A stretch of 64,000 nt of DNA from Enoplolaimus lenunculus (GCA_030248215.1 JASANG010001006.1:248001-312000), one strand, 5' to 3'. Positions 1-11,668 are shown, numbered from the stretch's first letter. Numbers and translations: made by a program. The notes: generated by a model from the sequence alone, not told the origin.

Positions 1-690
1 CGAACAGTTTTTAAGTTTTCGCTGATTGTTGGCTGTTTAAATCTGCGAACATTATTCGCCCATACAAAACGTCATTATTAATATATGACATGCATCAATC
101 ACGCGCAGTTTGCCTATTGCAACTTGCAAACTGCAATAGTGCAATTTTAAAATTTGCAACTAAACAATTTTTGCAGTTTTATAAATTTAAACTATCAAAC
201 ACACAGATAATAGTTGAAAAATGTACGTCGGACGAGATACGTTTTGGGGGTTGTTTGATATATTATATCTGACACTGCGCGTTCAAATCACATTAGTTTA
301 AAGCGAAATGTAGACTGACATCAAAAGGCTACAAAGACAAAACTGCCGCTTCAATATGGGTTATTAGTCGTGTTTGGTTTCAAGTGAAATACGGCTTTTC
401 CTACTTATACGCTGAACCAGGAGGAATTTTAACCAGGCGTTTACGAACATTTAGGTTTGGGGGGGTAAGGAACAGTTTCTCAACGCAGACAGAATTTTTT
501 AATTAATCTGAAAGTTGTTTTTGCCAGGAGTGCGCAAATGTTTGTAAGACGGCAATGCCGAGTCATGTCTGCTCCCGTAGTTGCAATCCAGCTAGTGCTA
601 ATGCGCCTGTGCATTGTGTCCAATAGTTCTTCAATAACCTAGCTGTTATATACTTGAAAATTAATCCAAAAATGCTATATAAAATGCGAT
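1..690. other. Intergenic, nothing recognised
   Basis: AT-rich DNA with only short chance reading frames. Around 105-165 there is a small imperfect palindrome of GCAA/TTGC words, of a kind also seen near 9320 and 60080-60360. No gene or RNA signal is seen. Confidence 0.5.
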
Positions 691-699
691 AATTTGATT

Positions 700-868
700 T
701 TGTTACCAAACTATGATATGGTTTACACAGAGTAAACTTATGCTTTAGACTAATTGTTTTGCTTATTCTTATTAGGTATAGGCTAATTTTACGCTTAGGC
801 TTAGGTTTAGATTTAGGCTTAGGAATATGCTTATATTACTGTTCCGGCCCTGTGCTATACATTGGCCA
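700..868 (-). mobile_element. MITE family B1 (TTAGGC-core element), one end degraded
   Basis: The right end reads CTGTGCTATACATTGGCC, the family B1 terminus, and the core carries several TTAGGC/CTTAGG hexamers. The left end is eroded. Family B1 elements are about 150-210 bp and end in GGCC(C/A)ATGTA with roughly 25-bp inverted termini. No coding capacity. Confidence 0.6.
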
Positions 869-1272
869 GATTTTTCGGTGGCGAGCATGCTTATGAAGCA
901 ATAAATTTTTTTTATATTGAAAGCGTTTTTGACGTATTTCTGAAAATTAATTGCACCTGGGGCGCAAAAATTTTGAATTACTGATGTTTTATGTCGTCTT
1001 TATAATATTTTTCACATATTTGGCCATAAATCACATTGTGATTCAGATAAACCATTTACATCGCAACATTTCCAGCACAACACTGGCGGTAAGGAACGTC
1101 CCACAATCCTCATGCATTCGCTACGACTTACGACTAGAATGATGGTCATGAAAACAAATACTATACAAAGAACCCCGACAAAATATTTAACGCGGACCGG
1201 ATGTGGATGTATACTAATTAGTTTACACTCTGACTGCAGTTTTGAAAAACGTAGTTTTCAAAAAAGTTTGTA

Positions 1273-1481
1273 CACTACAAAAAATGGTGAGTCAAATCGA
1301 CTCTCTCCGAAATAGGCTTTTCCTGATTACACAAACTGAGTCAAAATATGACTTTACCAGAGTCAAGTTCGACTCAAAGTACTCAATTTGACTCTGGCGA
1401 AGTCGAATATTGACTCAGTTTGTGTAGTCAGGAAAAGTCTATTTCGGAGGGAGTCATATTGACTCACCATTTCTTGCAGTG
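1273..1481. mobile_element. MITE family A (palindromic GAGTCAA element)
   Basis: The element starts CACTACAAAAAATGGTGAG and ends with its reverse complement (CTTGCAGTG). It is flanked by TA on both sides, as expected of a Tc1/mariner-type target duplication. The two halves are near-perfect inverted repeats, so the whole 209 bp can fold back. It carries several TGAGTCA/TGACTCA words. Non-coding; no transposase-bearing relative is in the window. Confidence 0.85.
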
Positions 1482-1576
1482 TAATGAAACTATACATCAT
1501 TTTCAAGCACCTCCTTAGGAATGAAAAATCTAAGCAGAATATTGAATAAAGCAGTAAAATTAACTAAAATACACTG

Positions 1577-1745
1577 CCAATGTTACTTTTAGGACGATAA
1601 CAGTAGATTAAGCATATTCGTAAGCGTGCGCCTAGCGTTGAAAAAAAGCGTATTCTTAAACCTAAGCCAAAATGTAGTCTAAAATTTAAGCCTACTCGTT
1701 TCCAGACCCACTAGAAACCGGGACGGCTCTAAAAGTAACATACAC
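1577..1745 (+). mobile_element. MITE family B2 (TTAGGC-core element)
   Basis: Left end GCCAATGTTACTTTTAGG, right end CTAAAAGTAACAT, with interrupted CCTAAGC words inside. B2 is a relative of B1: it shares the GGCC ends and hexamer core, but its inverted termini read GGCC(A/C)ATGTTACTTTTA. This copy is diverged. Confidence 0.7.
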
Positions 1746-2276
1746 CATAAAATAATTTAAAGTTACTATCGGCTCAAATTAAAAACAGAAACCAATATTC
1801 TCAGATGGTTATATAATTTTATACACAGATTAATTATCTGTTTAATATTCCAAACATAATATATATTTAGCACAAGATAGCATAATGTACATCAACCAAA
1901 CTGATTAGAGGCGTGCAAATCCTTTAACCTCAGGGCCGTAACTATAGTATAAGCATATTCCTAAGTCTGAGCGTAAAAAATTAACTATACTTAAGCCTAC
2001 ACAAAATGCTTAAGCCAACGCTATTGCAAGTCTCGGAGTTACAGAATGAACAAAACGTTCAGTTTTGCAGATTACAATATTTGAAATTGACGCGATTCGA
2101 TACAACATCTTACTTCGCTGGTCCTTATAACAAAATTATACTAAATTCTGAACTTAAATGACGGTGTACCAAACAGTAACAACGATTTTTTAAACGTTTG
2201 GTAAAATAGTTTAAACACTTCTTAGTCACTTGATAACAAAGTATACTATAAGCGACTTCCCACTAGTTTCAAGCTC

Positions 2277-2460
2277 CGGCCAATGTTACTTTAGGGGGCG
2301 TAGCACTAGATTAAGCGCATTCCTAAGCCTGAGCTTAAGCGTTGCAAAAATGTGTTTCTAAGTCTAAGCCTAAGCCTAAGCAAAAAAATGTCTAGAATCT
2401 AAACTTACTGTTTTATGGACCCACCAGAAACTTGGACGCCTCTTAAAGTAACATGGGCCT
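2277..2460 (+). mobile_element. MITE family B2
   Basis: Complete copy: GGCCAATGTTACTTTAGG at the left, CTTAAAGTAACATGGGCC at the right, and a CCTAAG hexamer core near 2365-2385. It sits 200 bp from a family A element. Confidence 0.8.
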
Positions 2461-2666
2461 AAGCTGTTACAGCTTGTTCATTAAAAGACGAAACTTTTCT
2501 ACTAATAGTTGCAGTTGTTCAAACATTTCAATTTTAAGTTACACAACGTCACAGCAGACATGAATGCAGTGGCGGATCCAGGAATAAATTGACCTGAGCA
2601 ATTTGCCAAAATAAATAAATAACGCAGACCCGTAGTCAGCTCTCCTTGCTATGCAGTTCAAAAGTA

Positions 2667-2876
2667 CACTACAAAAAAATGGTGAGTCAAATTGACTCCC
2701 TCCGAAATAGGTTCTACGGGACTACCCAAACTGAGTCAAATTCCACTTCGACAGAGTCAAATTCGAGTAACTGAGTCGCACGTTTGACTCTGGCGGAGTC
2801 GTATTTGACTCAGTTTGTATAGTCCGGTAGAGCCTATTTCGGAGGGACTCAATTTGACTCACCATTTTTTGCAGTG
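2667..2876. mobile_element. MITE family A
   Basis: Full-length palindromic copy between TA dinucleotides (2665-2666 and 2877-2878). It ends CACTACAAAAAAATGG and TTTTTTGCAGTG. Confidence 0.85.
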
Positions 2877-2879
2877 TAT

Positions 2880-3500
2880 TACAAGGGACACACAAGGGTT
2901 TTAGACGACGTACATTTCAGAGTTAAATTTTTCTACGAGGGGGCGGCAAAATTTCTCGGGGGGATTAATCAACCGGGCACCATCTGGTTACTGGCCCACA
3001 AAAATGTAAAAAATTGCCACTGAACGCCGCTTGTAGCAATTTATTAACATTAATTTTGAAATGTAAGGCGAACTGAGAACCGCGATTATATATTGGTTGT
3101 TTTCTGTATCCACTCCTGGTCTTCTAAATCCACTTCTGTACATCTCACAGTTAAACACAAGTCCGGCGTTAGCATAGTCGGCTTCCCCGCAAACAGGTCC
3201 AAAGCGGCCCCATATATTCGTGGTCCGCGAAAATTTTTTTAGTTTGCCAAGATGGGAACCCCCCCCCACAGGACGGATCTATCCAATTTGGGGTTTTGGG
3301 GGCTCTGCCATCCGGCACTGGTTAATAAATAATATGTAAAATAGAACTGAGCATTAAGCTGCGATTGTTAGATATAGCCACATATTGTATTATAATCTTT
3401 ACCAAAGCCAATATTCTCAAATGAGCATAGCACATATCATCATTTGGTGATAAGTCGTATCTTTCGAACGACTTACGTGTTACGCTAAAATTTAGCACAT
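2880..3500. other. Intergenic, nothing recognised
   Basis: No feature is supported beyond a possible AATAAA polyadenylation signal on the minus strand at 3500-3505. That signal lies about 430 nt past the stop codon of the zinc-finger gene and could serve it. Confidence 0.35.
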
Positions 3501-3518
3501 TTATTGCCATCAACTAAG

Positions 3519-3647
3519 GGTGGCGCTGGACTTTTAATGACGTCCGGCGCCGTCCGTCACCGTGCAGCATCGTCCGTGAATTACTCACGTACGATATCGT
3601 ACGGTAACAGACGGCGGGCACACGACAAGTATCGCACCACCGTTATT
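3519..3647 (+). mobile_element. MITE family M (possibly PIF/Harbinger-like)
   Basis: A GC-richer 125-130 bp unit with imperfect terminal inverted repeats (GGGTGGCGC at the left, GCACCACCG at the right). It has a perfect 16-bp internal palindrome, CGTACGATATCGTACG, at about 3588-3603. TAA/TTA flanks suggest a 3-bp target site. A diverged copy in opposite orientation lies at 10185-10311. The open frame here is a by-product of the unusual base composition. Confidence 0.55.
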
Positions 3648-3649
3648 CT

Positions 3650-3938
3650 TCTACTTTGTTCGTGGTCGCCAGCGTTCATGTTCGTCTGTTTCACAACTTA
3701 TAACTGGCAAACGGTGGTATACACATTTAAGAATCCGGCTGAACGTTCCAAAGCCAAAACTTGTCGGCTAAAATCTAAAAACCTGTTCATCAGGGCAAAA
3801 ATCACAGACAAATGTATCAGTAAATAGCGACGTATTGTTCACATATTCGCACTATTAAACAATTCTCAGCTTAACCGTTCAAGTAGGAAAACGGCAAAAT
3901 AGTATTGCGTGACTCTTTCGTCAACAGGAGTGAATGAA
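3650..3938 (-). other. Probable 3' untranslated region of the NET zinc-finger gene
   Basis: The sequence lies directly past the stop codon at 3939-3941 and has no recognised repeat. The first good AATAAA on the minus strand is at 3500-3505. UTR status is inferred from position only. Confidence 0.4.
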
Positions 3939-6584
3939 TTAAGGATGCGGTAAAGAACCAGGAAGTCGTTGTTGTTGTTGTTGTGCTGCAGTTGCAATTT
4001 GATTGTATATCGCAGCTGCGGATAGCGCTGGATTAATACCTGCAAACGATGATGGATAGCTTGCCATGCTACCTGAGGTTGTTATGTTTGCAAGTGACGT
4101 TGTATTAGTTGTTACTCCTGTTACAGTTGATGACGATAGACCTGCAGGAGTTGTACCTGAGGCAATTTTATTGTATGGATGATACCGAGATAATGCCGAT
4201 AAGCTAGCGAGGCTTGACAGATAAGTCGATCGAGGGGAAATCCTTCCTGGTCCAGCAGGAGGTATTGTAGATGTTACAGGAGCTGCAGGAGGAGTTACTT
4301 GTGTATCATTGTTGTTGTTGTTGTTGTTGTTGTTGCGTTGCATTGCAGACGCTGCAATTGCAGCTGCTGCACTTAAATTAAGCAACGGGTTGAAAGATGA
4401 CGTTTGCATTGTTTGCGATTCAGAATTGTTCTGCGATCCGGAGTTAATGTTAGCGTTGTTGGCTGTTGCTCGATTGACTCCTGTTGTCGGTATTCCTGCT
4501 CCTCCTGCGGTTGCTGCTGCAACAATACTTGCGACGAGATGTGACATCGCAGACGACGAACAATTACCAGGAGTTGCTGTCGGGACGGTTGATAACGACG
4601 GCTGTGTAGAAGGTGTTGAAATAAGAGGTGCCGGAGTAACTGGACTCTGGTTCGCGTGCGATGAATCTTCTTGTTTGATTTGGATTGTTGTTGTTGTTGC
4701 AGTCACGGATTGCATCCCTGTTTGTTCAGATTTTGATGCTATCATTGTGTGCGCAGTTCGAATATGTTCAAAGAGTTCGTCGGAGCTGCTGAATTGCTGT
4801 CCACACGGTTGATTATTCGCATCCGGAGACACCCAATGACACATTATCACTCCTGTTCCATTATTACTTGTGACTCCTGTTTGACGATCAGTTACAGGAG
4901 TATTTCTACTTGGGTCAATCAGTGGTGAAGTGTTTGAGCTGCGGCATTTGGATGTTTGAACAATGGGAGGAGTTTCTGCGCTTGTGTTGTTGATGTTGTT
5001 ATTGCATTGTGTTGACTGAGCAATTTGTTGTTGTTGTTGACTGGCAGCAATTGCAGCAAAAATAGCCGCCGCCGAAGACGGAAAACTGTTGCCAGGAGCG
5101 ACCGAGAACGCGTTGTTTGATGTCACTCCTGTTTGAGTTGTTCCAGATTGATTATTGAGGCCAGAAGAAGGTGCACCGGAAACCAGCGAATTCATGGCAG
5201 CAACATTGGAACTGTTAGACGACATATTGCAAAGCCAGGACCAGAAATCTGAAATACTTCCACCGGAACCTGTGGTAGCCGGAAAAGAAAAATTGTGACT
5301 CGGAAGATGAGAACCTAATCCCGAACATTGACCCAGATTGCAGCCAAGAGGACACTTTAAGGGAGGGGCTGAAACATTAGTTCCAGTCGTTCCAGTCACA
5401 GGTGTGGATGGCATTGGACCCCCAAGTGCCAGCCCTGCAGAATACAACAGTGGTAAAACACTCGCAGGTGGCAAATTAGCAAAAGGCCCTCCTGGTGGAC
5501 AACTCTTGCAACACGGATCGCGACAGAGCCCAGTCACAGGGTTGTTAACTCCTGGACCATGCGTCAAACCTAAAGAATGACTTCCATTGAGTGATGCCCC
5601 GGCAATTTGGTTTTGGTGCTGTTGTTGTTGAATCGCTGCCGCAGCTGCTGCCAAATGAAAACTGTAGGCGGAATTTGGAGAGAGATTTGCCATGTTGGGA
5701 GGCAAGGAACCAGGGACCAAAGGCGGAACTGAGTGATGATGCAAGAGGTTTCCGGCAGATGGACCAAAATTCCCACTGTGAGCTGGCGTCGGACCAAAGA
5801 TTGGATGATGATTTCCGTTGCTGAATGATTGAAGAGCCGCTAACGCCAAAGATTGAGACTGTAGACCGCTGGCTATTGGGTTACTCGGCAACGGAGGACA
5901 AGGCAGCAAAGGTACAGAACCGCCAAGCATTGAGGCAGGAGCCGCTCCAGGCATGAACGAGCAACATTTTGACCCAGAATTCGTTGATGGAGGAAGCGTC
6001 GCAGGCAAAATCTGTCCAGTTGTACTCACTGCAGTGACTGGTGAAATCCTTGATTCGTCGCCATTTTTTGCGCTTCCAATTTGTCCCGTAGTGTTTCCCG
6101 TTTTCTTCGTTGATCCACCGGAAATCTCAAAATTCATCTCCGCATTTCCGTTTGTCAGTTGACTTGTTCCTGTTCCACTGCTTCCAGAAGTTGTTGTTGA
6201 CAGTGGAGAAATTGCTTCTTGCCGCTTCGATCCATTTTGTTGCTCTTTGTGTGTTTTTCCACCTCCTTTGCTTCCAGGTGATTTTCCACACGGTGAAAGA
6301 ATTCCATTCACTGCTGTTCGTGATGAACGATTTGTTTTGTTGTTGCTATTTTTGCTTTCTGTTTCAGCAAACTTTGGAGAAGTTGTACTTTTGTTGTCGT
6401 TAGTTCCTCCTCCTGGTTTCCCACTTCTTCCTTCATGTTTTCCTCCGGTTGAATTACAATCCAAAGGCAGAATCGTTTTTCCTTTCACTGGATGGTGATG
6501 TGGATCCGGTAATCCAATGCTGTTACAAGTTGCTGCCAACATTTGAAGTGGCGTCTTTGCCGAAGTTGTGTTTGTTGAATCCAT
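3939..6584 (-). CDS. NET-family zinc-finger protein (ZNF703/ZNF503, noc/elbow type), last and main coding exon
   Basis: About 881 codons on the minus strand, open throughout. NET proteins are nuclear transcriptional repressors acting in patterning of limb, eye and trachea. Visible family marks: near the start, TPLQMLAATCNSIGLPDP, matching the SPLALLAQTCSQIGKPDP block of the family; around residues 350-365, the cysteine-rich CRDPCCKSCP; at about 582-613, a single C2H2 finger beginning CHWVSPD with the wide first Cys-Cys gap typical of the family; near residue 800, RYHPYNK. Long Ser/Thr/Asn/Gln/Ala tracts (poly-Asn at about 755-765, Gln runs elsewhere) are low-complexity filler. The frame runs upstream into TTATTGTTTCAG directly before ATG at 6584, a good splice acceptor. 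This may therefore be exon 2, with the family's N-terminal exon farther upstream and not found; otherwise the ATG at 6584 is the start. Length exceeds the vertebrate proteins (about 590-650 residues) because of the repeats. Confidence 0.9.
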   Translation of the reverse strand: MDSTNTTSAKTPLQMLAATCNSIGLPDPHHHPVKGKTILPLDCNSTGGKHEGRSGKPGGGTNDNKSTTSPKFAETESKNSNNKTNRSSRTAVNGILSPCGKSPGSKGGGKTHKEQQNGSKRQEAISPLSTTTSGSSGTGTSQLTNGNAEMNFEISGGSTKKTGNTTGQIGSAKNGDESRISPVTAVSTTGQILPATLPPSTNSGSKCCSFMPGAAPASMLGGSVPLLPCPPLPSNPIASGLQSQSLALAALQSFSNGNHHPIFGPTPAHSGNFGPSAGNLLHHHSVPPLVPGSLPPNMANLSPNSAYSFHLAAAAAAIQQQQHQNQIAGASLNGSHSLGLTHGPGVNNPVTGLCRDPCCKSCPPGGPFANLPPASVLPLLYSAGLALGGPMPSTPVTGTTGTNVSAPPLKCPLGCNLGQCSGLGSHLPSHNFSFPATTGSGGSISDFWSWLCNMSSNSSNVAAMNSLVSGAPSSGLNNQSGTTQTGVTSNNAFSVAPGNSFPSSAAAIFAAIAASQQQQQIAQSTQCNNNINNTSAETPPIVQTSKCRSSNTSPLIDPSRNTPVTDRQTGVTSNNGTGVIMCHWVSPDANNQPCGQQFSSSDELFEHIRTAHTMIASKSEQTGMQSVTATTTTIQIKQEDSSHANQSPVTPAPLISTPSTQPSLSTVPTATPGNCSSSAMSHLVASIVAAATAGGAGIPTTGVNRATANNANINSGSQNNSESQTMQTSSFNPLLNLSAAAAIAASAMQRNNNNNNNNNDTQVTPPAAPVTSTIPPAGPGRISPRSTYLSSLASLSALSRYHPYNKIASGTTPAGLSSSTVTGVTTNTTSLANITTSGSMASYPSSFAGINPALSAAAIYNQIATAAQQQQQRLPGSLPHP

Positions 6585-6600
6585 CTGAAACAATAACGCA
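6585..6600 (-). promoter_or_regulatory. Splice acceptor before the NET zinc-finger exon
   Basis: Read on the minus strand this is TGCGTTATTGTTTCAG followed at once by ATGGATTC. In my memory of vertebrate ZNF703/ZNF503 the intron lies just ahead of the SPLALLAQTC block, which fits. An upstream exon is inferred but not located. Confidence 0.6.
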
Positions 6601-6856
6601 GATATTCACAAATTTGTGCATAATTAACAGGTAAGTTTGTGTTATTAAAACCTATTTTTTTCACTCGCGAACAGTCGGATAAAATTAGAACCTTAAGCTT
6701 GAAGTTTGGTATATTTGTCAGATTTAATTGTGCCTAAAATTATGTTTTTAACCTTTAAGTAAATTAATAATATTTCCACAAACTCTACGGATAAATGCTT
6801 AACGATCACCAGAATTAACTATCTGTGATAAAAGCCCGCGTTCTCAAATGTGTGTA

Positions 6857-7080
6857 CTGTGGTGACCCGAATAACAGAAAGTATTAAGAGTGGTCCCCAT
6901 TATGAGTCCCAATTAATAAGAATCCGTATCCCAAATGAGATTCCGTCGGCGGACAGAGTGCATAACCAATAATAAGAGTCCATAAAAAGACCAGAGCATA
7001 AGAATGGCCTGGCTTCTAATATATGTAACAGTCGTAGCGGACAACCCGCATAAGCTTTATTTTTGCTCGGATAACTACAG
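6857..7080 (+). mobile_element. MITE family C, internally deleted copy
   Basis: Starts CTGTGGTGACCCGAATAA after TA and ends in a degraded ACTACAG. Full-length relatives (22507, 31039, 53201) are 400-440 bp, so about half the interior is missing. Family C inverted ends read CTGTAGCGACCCGAATAAG with TA flanks. Confidence 0.65.
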
Positions 7081-8265
7081 TGGCACATAAAATGTCAAAC
7101 TCGCCACGCAAGTTGGTCTGAGCAAACCGCTAAAAATGTGCCCAATTTTAAGGCTCTCTATTAGCTGGGGGGATACGCTCCTGTCATCAGCAATGCCGTG
7201 GAAAAATTTTTCAATCCAAATTGACCATCTCAAGTTAACAATGCTTGTTCTACCCAAACTGGTTGAAATACGTTTTACAGCGTTCATTTGCCGACCTTAA
7301 CTGTACCAAACTTTCCTTGTGCGGCAGGTGATTTTATTTAAAAGATTTCTAAACTCACATCAACGAATTTAGATAAAATGAAAACGATGCCCAAAATACG
7401 TATTGTGAACGTTCCAGGCTTATTTAAGCAAAATGATTGATTTATAACCAAAAATAAAAAGTCAAAACATTCAACGTTATACAGAGGGCAGTTTATGAAA
7501 TTTTGTAACACAAAAAAATTGCTACGAATAAACAAAATAGACTCAGGGCTATATAATACGAAAAAATTCTACACTAATAATATGACATTTTCAAATTGTG
7601 ACACCATTCAACTGCTGAAAATGCAGCCAAATCTGTCACAATTGGGACTAAAAGTTAATAATTTTTAACAAAAAATTTCTTACAAATATAAGGATTTGAA
7701 AACGTTCTGAACTGAACAAAAAAAAGCATATTTTTCAACCAAAATTGATTGACAAACGCAACGAACGAAGAGAATTTTGACAAGATTAACGACATTTTGA
7801 TTCAAACCCTCGATTTGATTAATACACATGACCTACAGCCAGGAGTCGTTAGCAGAGGGGGGCAGGGAGATTTACAGAGGGAGCAAGATATATTTCCTAA
7901 GGTAGAATTCTTTTAATGGCTTCGATAAATTAACCGGTTAGGGACGCAAAAACGACGGTAAACCAGGAGACGCCGGCTCGTGCTTATGGGCCTTGATTGG
8001 TTCGTTTAGAAAATAATCATTGAAAAAAATGTGTATCAGTTGTGTTTGTTTCGATGTAAAAAGGATCGTGTAACACGTTTTTCTTTCGTTTTAACGAAAG
8101 GATAAAGACTTCAAATACATGATTGATGGAAAATGAATATTTAAAGATTAAAAAACGTGGAAACTATATTTATGGTTTTTTTGTTCAGATTGAAATTAAG
8201 TAAATATACCAAAAATGATTATTTACAAACATTTCCATGTTTTAAAAATTATTTTTGAAAACAAT
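7081..8265. other. Intergenic, nothing recognised
   Basis: AT-rich, low complexity, only short chance reading frames. Confidence 0.5.
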
Positions 8266-8269
8266 CGGC

Positions 8270-8345
8270 CGATGTTACTTTTAGGGTCGTAACTGTGTAT
8301 CCGATGCATATTCCCAGGTCAAAGCCTAAGCTTCAACATCACGAA
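8270..8345 (+). mobile_element. MITE family B2, 5' fragment
   Basis: GGCCGATGTTACTTTTAGGG and the following B2 left end are present. The hexamer core and right end are lost. Confidence 0.5.
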
Positions 8346-8349
8346 AATT

Positions 8350-10180
8350 CTACAATTATGTCCAACCAAAATTCGGACCAATGATTAAATCTGCACCGAT
8401 TGGCCGGTGAATCTCATTGGCGAATCCCGGACTTCAGGCGAAAAAGAATGTTTTTGTCTGTTACGACATTTTACATTTTAAAACTCGTTTTTAGCAATTT
8501 TTAGGGATTTTTAAGGCAAACTTTAAAGCCTGAGTTATGCGAAGCGTACTTCAAATAATCAAAGCGAAGAAAAACTTAAGACAATAGCGATTGTTCAATA
8601 AAAAGTTAAAATTAAACTATTTTGAAACAGAATTAAAATTGAAAATTCGACTTGAACGCTGGTTAAAATTGATTTACTAAGCAAGCAGTCGAGAAAAAAG
8701 TTTTTAATAATAAATAATAATGCAAACTCATCAGGACACAGTTAAAGTTGAATTTAACGAAAAATTAAACGCCGGTTTTGAGCGAAAAATAACATTTTTT
8801 AAACATTTATTTCTAACCGAAATAATAGACAATTTTTCCAACTCACCGATGATGGTGGAAGCAAATCGGGACACAAATAACCGTTGGACTGCGTCGACAC
8901 CATATTGCCTTCAATAATCATTGGGCGATTGTTCGAAACTATTGGCAACAGCGAATCAAAATCATATATTTTGTACAGTAACGTGCTAAGCGTTAGCCAA
9001 TTAAATTACAAAGATAACAGTTCCGTTAAGCGCAATTGGTTTATTTTCAAATTTAATGCACTAAAAGAAGGAAAATGTTAGAAATATGCAAGAGCAGTCA
9101 GGTAATAGCCACAGGGGATTGGAGGAAGCTATCCACCTAGAAAAGGTTTAGCGCCGCTGGTAAACTTGTTAACCCCATGGTCCTCCTAAAGCTGTTTTGG
9201 CCATCTTAGCGTGCTGGACTCTCTACGAGCCTAAAAGCGTTTTGTTTAGTTTTCGCTGAAATTGATTTGTAAAGTTTCAAACATAAAGGATATCGCCTTA
9301 TATACAAATACAAAAAGCTTGCACATTTTGCAGTATTTATTGCAAAATTGCAAGAAAATGTTAAAAATTAGAGAATCTGAGACCGATTCGAGGAAATGTT
9401 TCTTGGTATGTTGTTAATTAACTTGAAAACAATTACAGTGGCGTAAGTGTATTCAATTTAAAAGTAGAGCTTAAATTTGAAAGTATAATTCAACTTTTGT
9501 CAAAACTTCCGCTAAATTATTATTAACGTCAAAGGATACGAACAGAAACTAGCATTTATTATTGTTCAACTGGTTGAAAAAATGTAACATAATCGATTTG
9601 GGGTTGAATTTCAAACAGTCACCCAGGAACAAAGGTGTCTGGAGTGTCAATCGGCACCCCTAGAAAAATACAGCGGGGTTACTGGTACAATAAAATAGCA
9701 ACAAGTGTCTAGAGGATCAATCGCCCGCCCCCCCCAGAAAAATATCGCGGTGTTACTGATACAACAAATCAGCAGCAAAGCTAAGCTTTGTGTTGAGAAT
9801 TCAAAAAACATTACAAAAAAATGCGGTAGGTTCTCGCTCGCTAAATATTTTATTCAACGCTGTCTATCTTTTGACTATTGATTACCTGCCAGAAAGCGGA
9901 TTGCTTATTGAACCGGTCCAAAACGACACCGCTACGGCCACAAGTTTGACCATCCGTAGAAAAACACTCGTTAACCCGTAAATAATTACCAAGTTTCATT
10001 TTTATACATTTTGACGGAAATATTCAAATTTTACAGTTTAAATGTTTTTCATTCTATCAGCGTGCGGCATATAACAAAAAAACATTACTGAAATTATAAT
10101 TAATGAATCAAAAAAACTTTGTCGTCAGCTTACAATAATGATATGGCCGTATATTCTCACAAATTGTGAAATGTTGAGAA
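8350..10180. other. Intergenic, nothing recognised
   Basis: AT-rich. Near 9610-9760 a C-rich segment of about 90 bp is repeated imperfectly (GTGTCTGGAGTGTCAATCG and GTGTCTAGAGGATCAATCG). No coding signal. Confidence 0.4.
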
Positions 10181-10184
10181 CGTT

Positions 10185-10311
10185 AGGATGGTACAATACT
10201 TGTCGTGGCTGTCTGTCACTATACGATATCTTACATAATCGGGGTACGGCGCCACACGGTGACGGACAGCGTCCGCGCCGTCAGAATAAGTATACCGCCA
10301 CCTTTATCAGT
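10185..10311 (-). mobile_element. MITE family M, second copy
   Basis: On the minus strand it matches the element at 3519-3647 along its length: GGTGGCG start, GTCCGTCACCGTG block, central GATATC, CGACAAGTAT near the end. It accounts for part of the 195-codon plus-strand open frame here, which I do not regard as a gene. Confidence 0.55.
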
Positions 10312-10314
10312 GGC

Positions 10315-11100
10315 AACTTTTCAACGACGCATTCGAATTTCAATTCGCTTATCGTTTCAATTGTTCTGTATTACATTTGTAAACGAATTTTAGGCCAAAA
10401 TATAATGTGTCCAAAAAAAGTGAACGGCAGTCAAACTTTTCGAATATTTAATGACAAAAATAACAATAAAACAGCAGTTATAAGCAACAAAATGGTAAAA
10501 CGGCAACGGATATTTAAACTTGACTGCACAGAGAAAGAGCGAGCGCGCAGCACAAATAAACGCTGTTATGACAAATTCATGTCGAACGCCGTCATAAATC
10601 ACACGAATTTAAACACACACAAAAAAGCAATGGACGACCAAACTCGGACACACACAACAACATTAATGTGTAGTCAAAATACATTAGCGATAACGCGGTG
10701 TGAGTGTCTTTTGGACCCGAGTTGAACGAGCAACAAAAACAATCAGATTTAACGAGTTTACGACTCACGCGATTGTCACTGCTCGAGACACACATAACAA
10801 CATAACGAACGAAGAGACACCCACAGGAGGGGCGATGGAGTGAGTGACAGGCAGCACACACATATGTAGAATGAGAGCGAGAGAGAAAGAAACAGCGTGG
10901 ATGGATGGCAAATAATCGGATGATTGATGTCATGTCGTTTCGCGACACAAATCAAACGTCGCTTTTGAGCGTTAAACAAATGCCGACAATTGGCCAATCA
11001 GAGAAGAGCAGCGAAAATTAAACAACCAATCAAATTGCAGTATTTTTATGAGAATAGTACAATTAACCAATACTAAATTGAAGAGAAATTACATTAGTGA
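10315..11100. other. Intergenic, nothing recognised
   Basis: Slightly less AT-rich than its surroundings, with ACAC- and GAGA-rich stretches at 10610-10660 and 10860-10895. Open frames on both strands look fortuitous. Confidence 0.4.
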
Positions 11101-11104
11101 CAAC

Positions 11105-11225
11105 CGCTTGCAGTGCCGGAGCAGACAGAGGTAAGGGCTCCCCCCAAACTCCTGGGTGGAAGCCGTTAAACTCGCGAGCGAGAAGCCCCCCGCATTCTTA
11201 AACTTCTGTGGTGTATACAAGAAGT
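11105..11225 (+). repeat. Dispersed repeat family L
   Basis: Begins CAGTGCCGGAGCAGACAGAGG and contains CTCGCGAGCGAGAAGCC. A second copy is at 26373-26480 and an inverted, interrupted copy lies in 12480-12830. The CTCG/CGAG hairpin word (TTGGCTTCTCGATCGC... on the other strand) recurs alone near 25310, 33635 and 57805. Confidence 0.6.
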
Positions 11226-11668
11226 GCCTTTTCTCCAGAAACGATTTGAGTATTTATAGCGCCCATCAACCCCCTTTATATTCGGCCAGTAAAGATACAT
11301 AATTTATTAACAAATCAAACATTAGATGGTAGTGTTTAGTAGAAGTGTGTAACCAATCAGAATGCAGATAGCACAAGAAAACTCTTCATGACTGTCCACA
11401 AAGTGTCCCTGGCTTCGCCGTAGTTAAATTCAAAGGTTTTCAAAGTTATTTCAGGGTTAAATACGAAGGGTTTCTAGGGTCATTTTTGAATTTTGTTCCG
11501 AAAAAACAAACTATTCGAATAAGGATCGCTCCAAAAATGTCACTCATTACATATTATTAGTGAAACAGCTAATCAAGCATCCTCTGATAAACTAAATCAA
11601 GCTGTGTCAAACCCACTTTCGGGAATATTGTTGAATTTGCTGCGGGGAAACTGGGATCCGTATTTCCA

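Noticed and set aside
4309-6498. Plus-strand open frames opposite the zinc-finger exon
   Set aside because: They are antisense shadows of a repeat-rich coding exon.
3504-10316. A 6.8-kb element bounded by inverted repeats and carrying the zinc-finger gene
   Set aside because: The two inverted segments are each complete short MITEs with their own inverted ends, so they are independent insertions.
10138-10725. 195-codon plus-strand open frame
   Set aside because: Its first part is a family M MITE and the remainder has no motif or codon pattern suggesting a gene.
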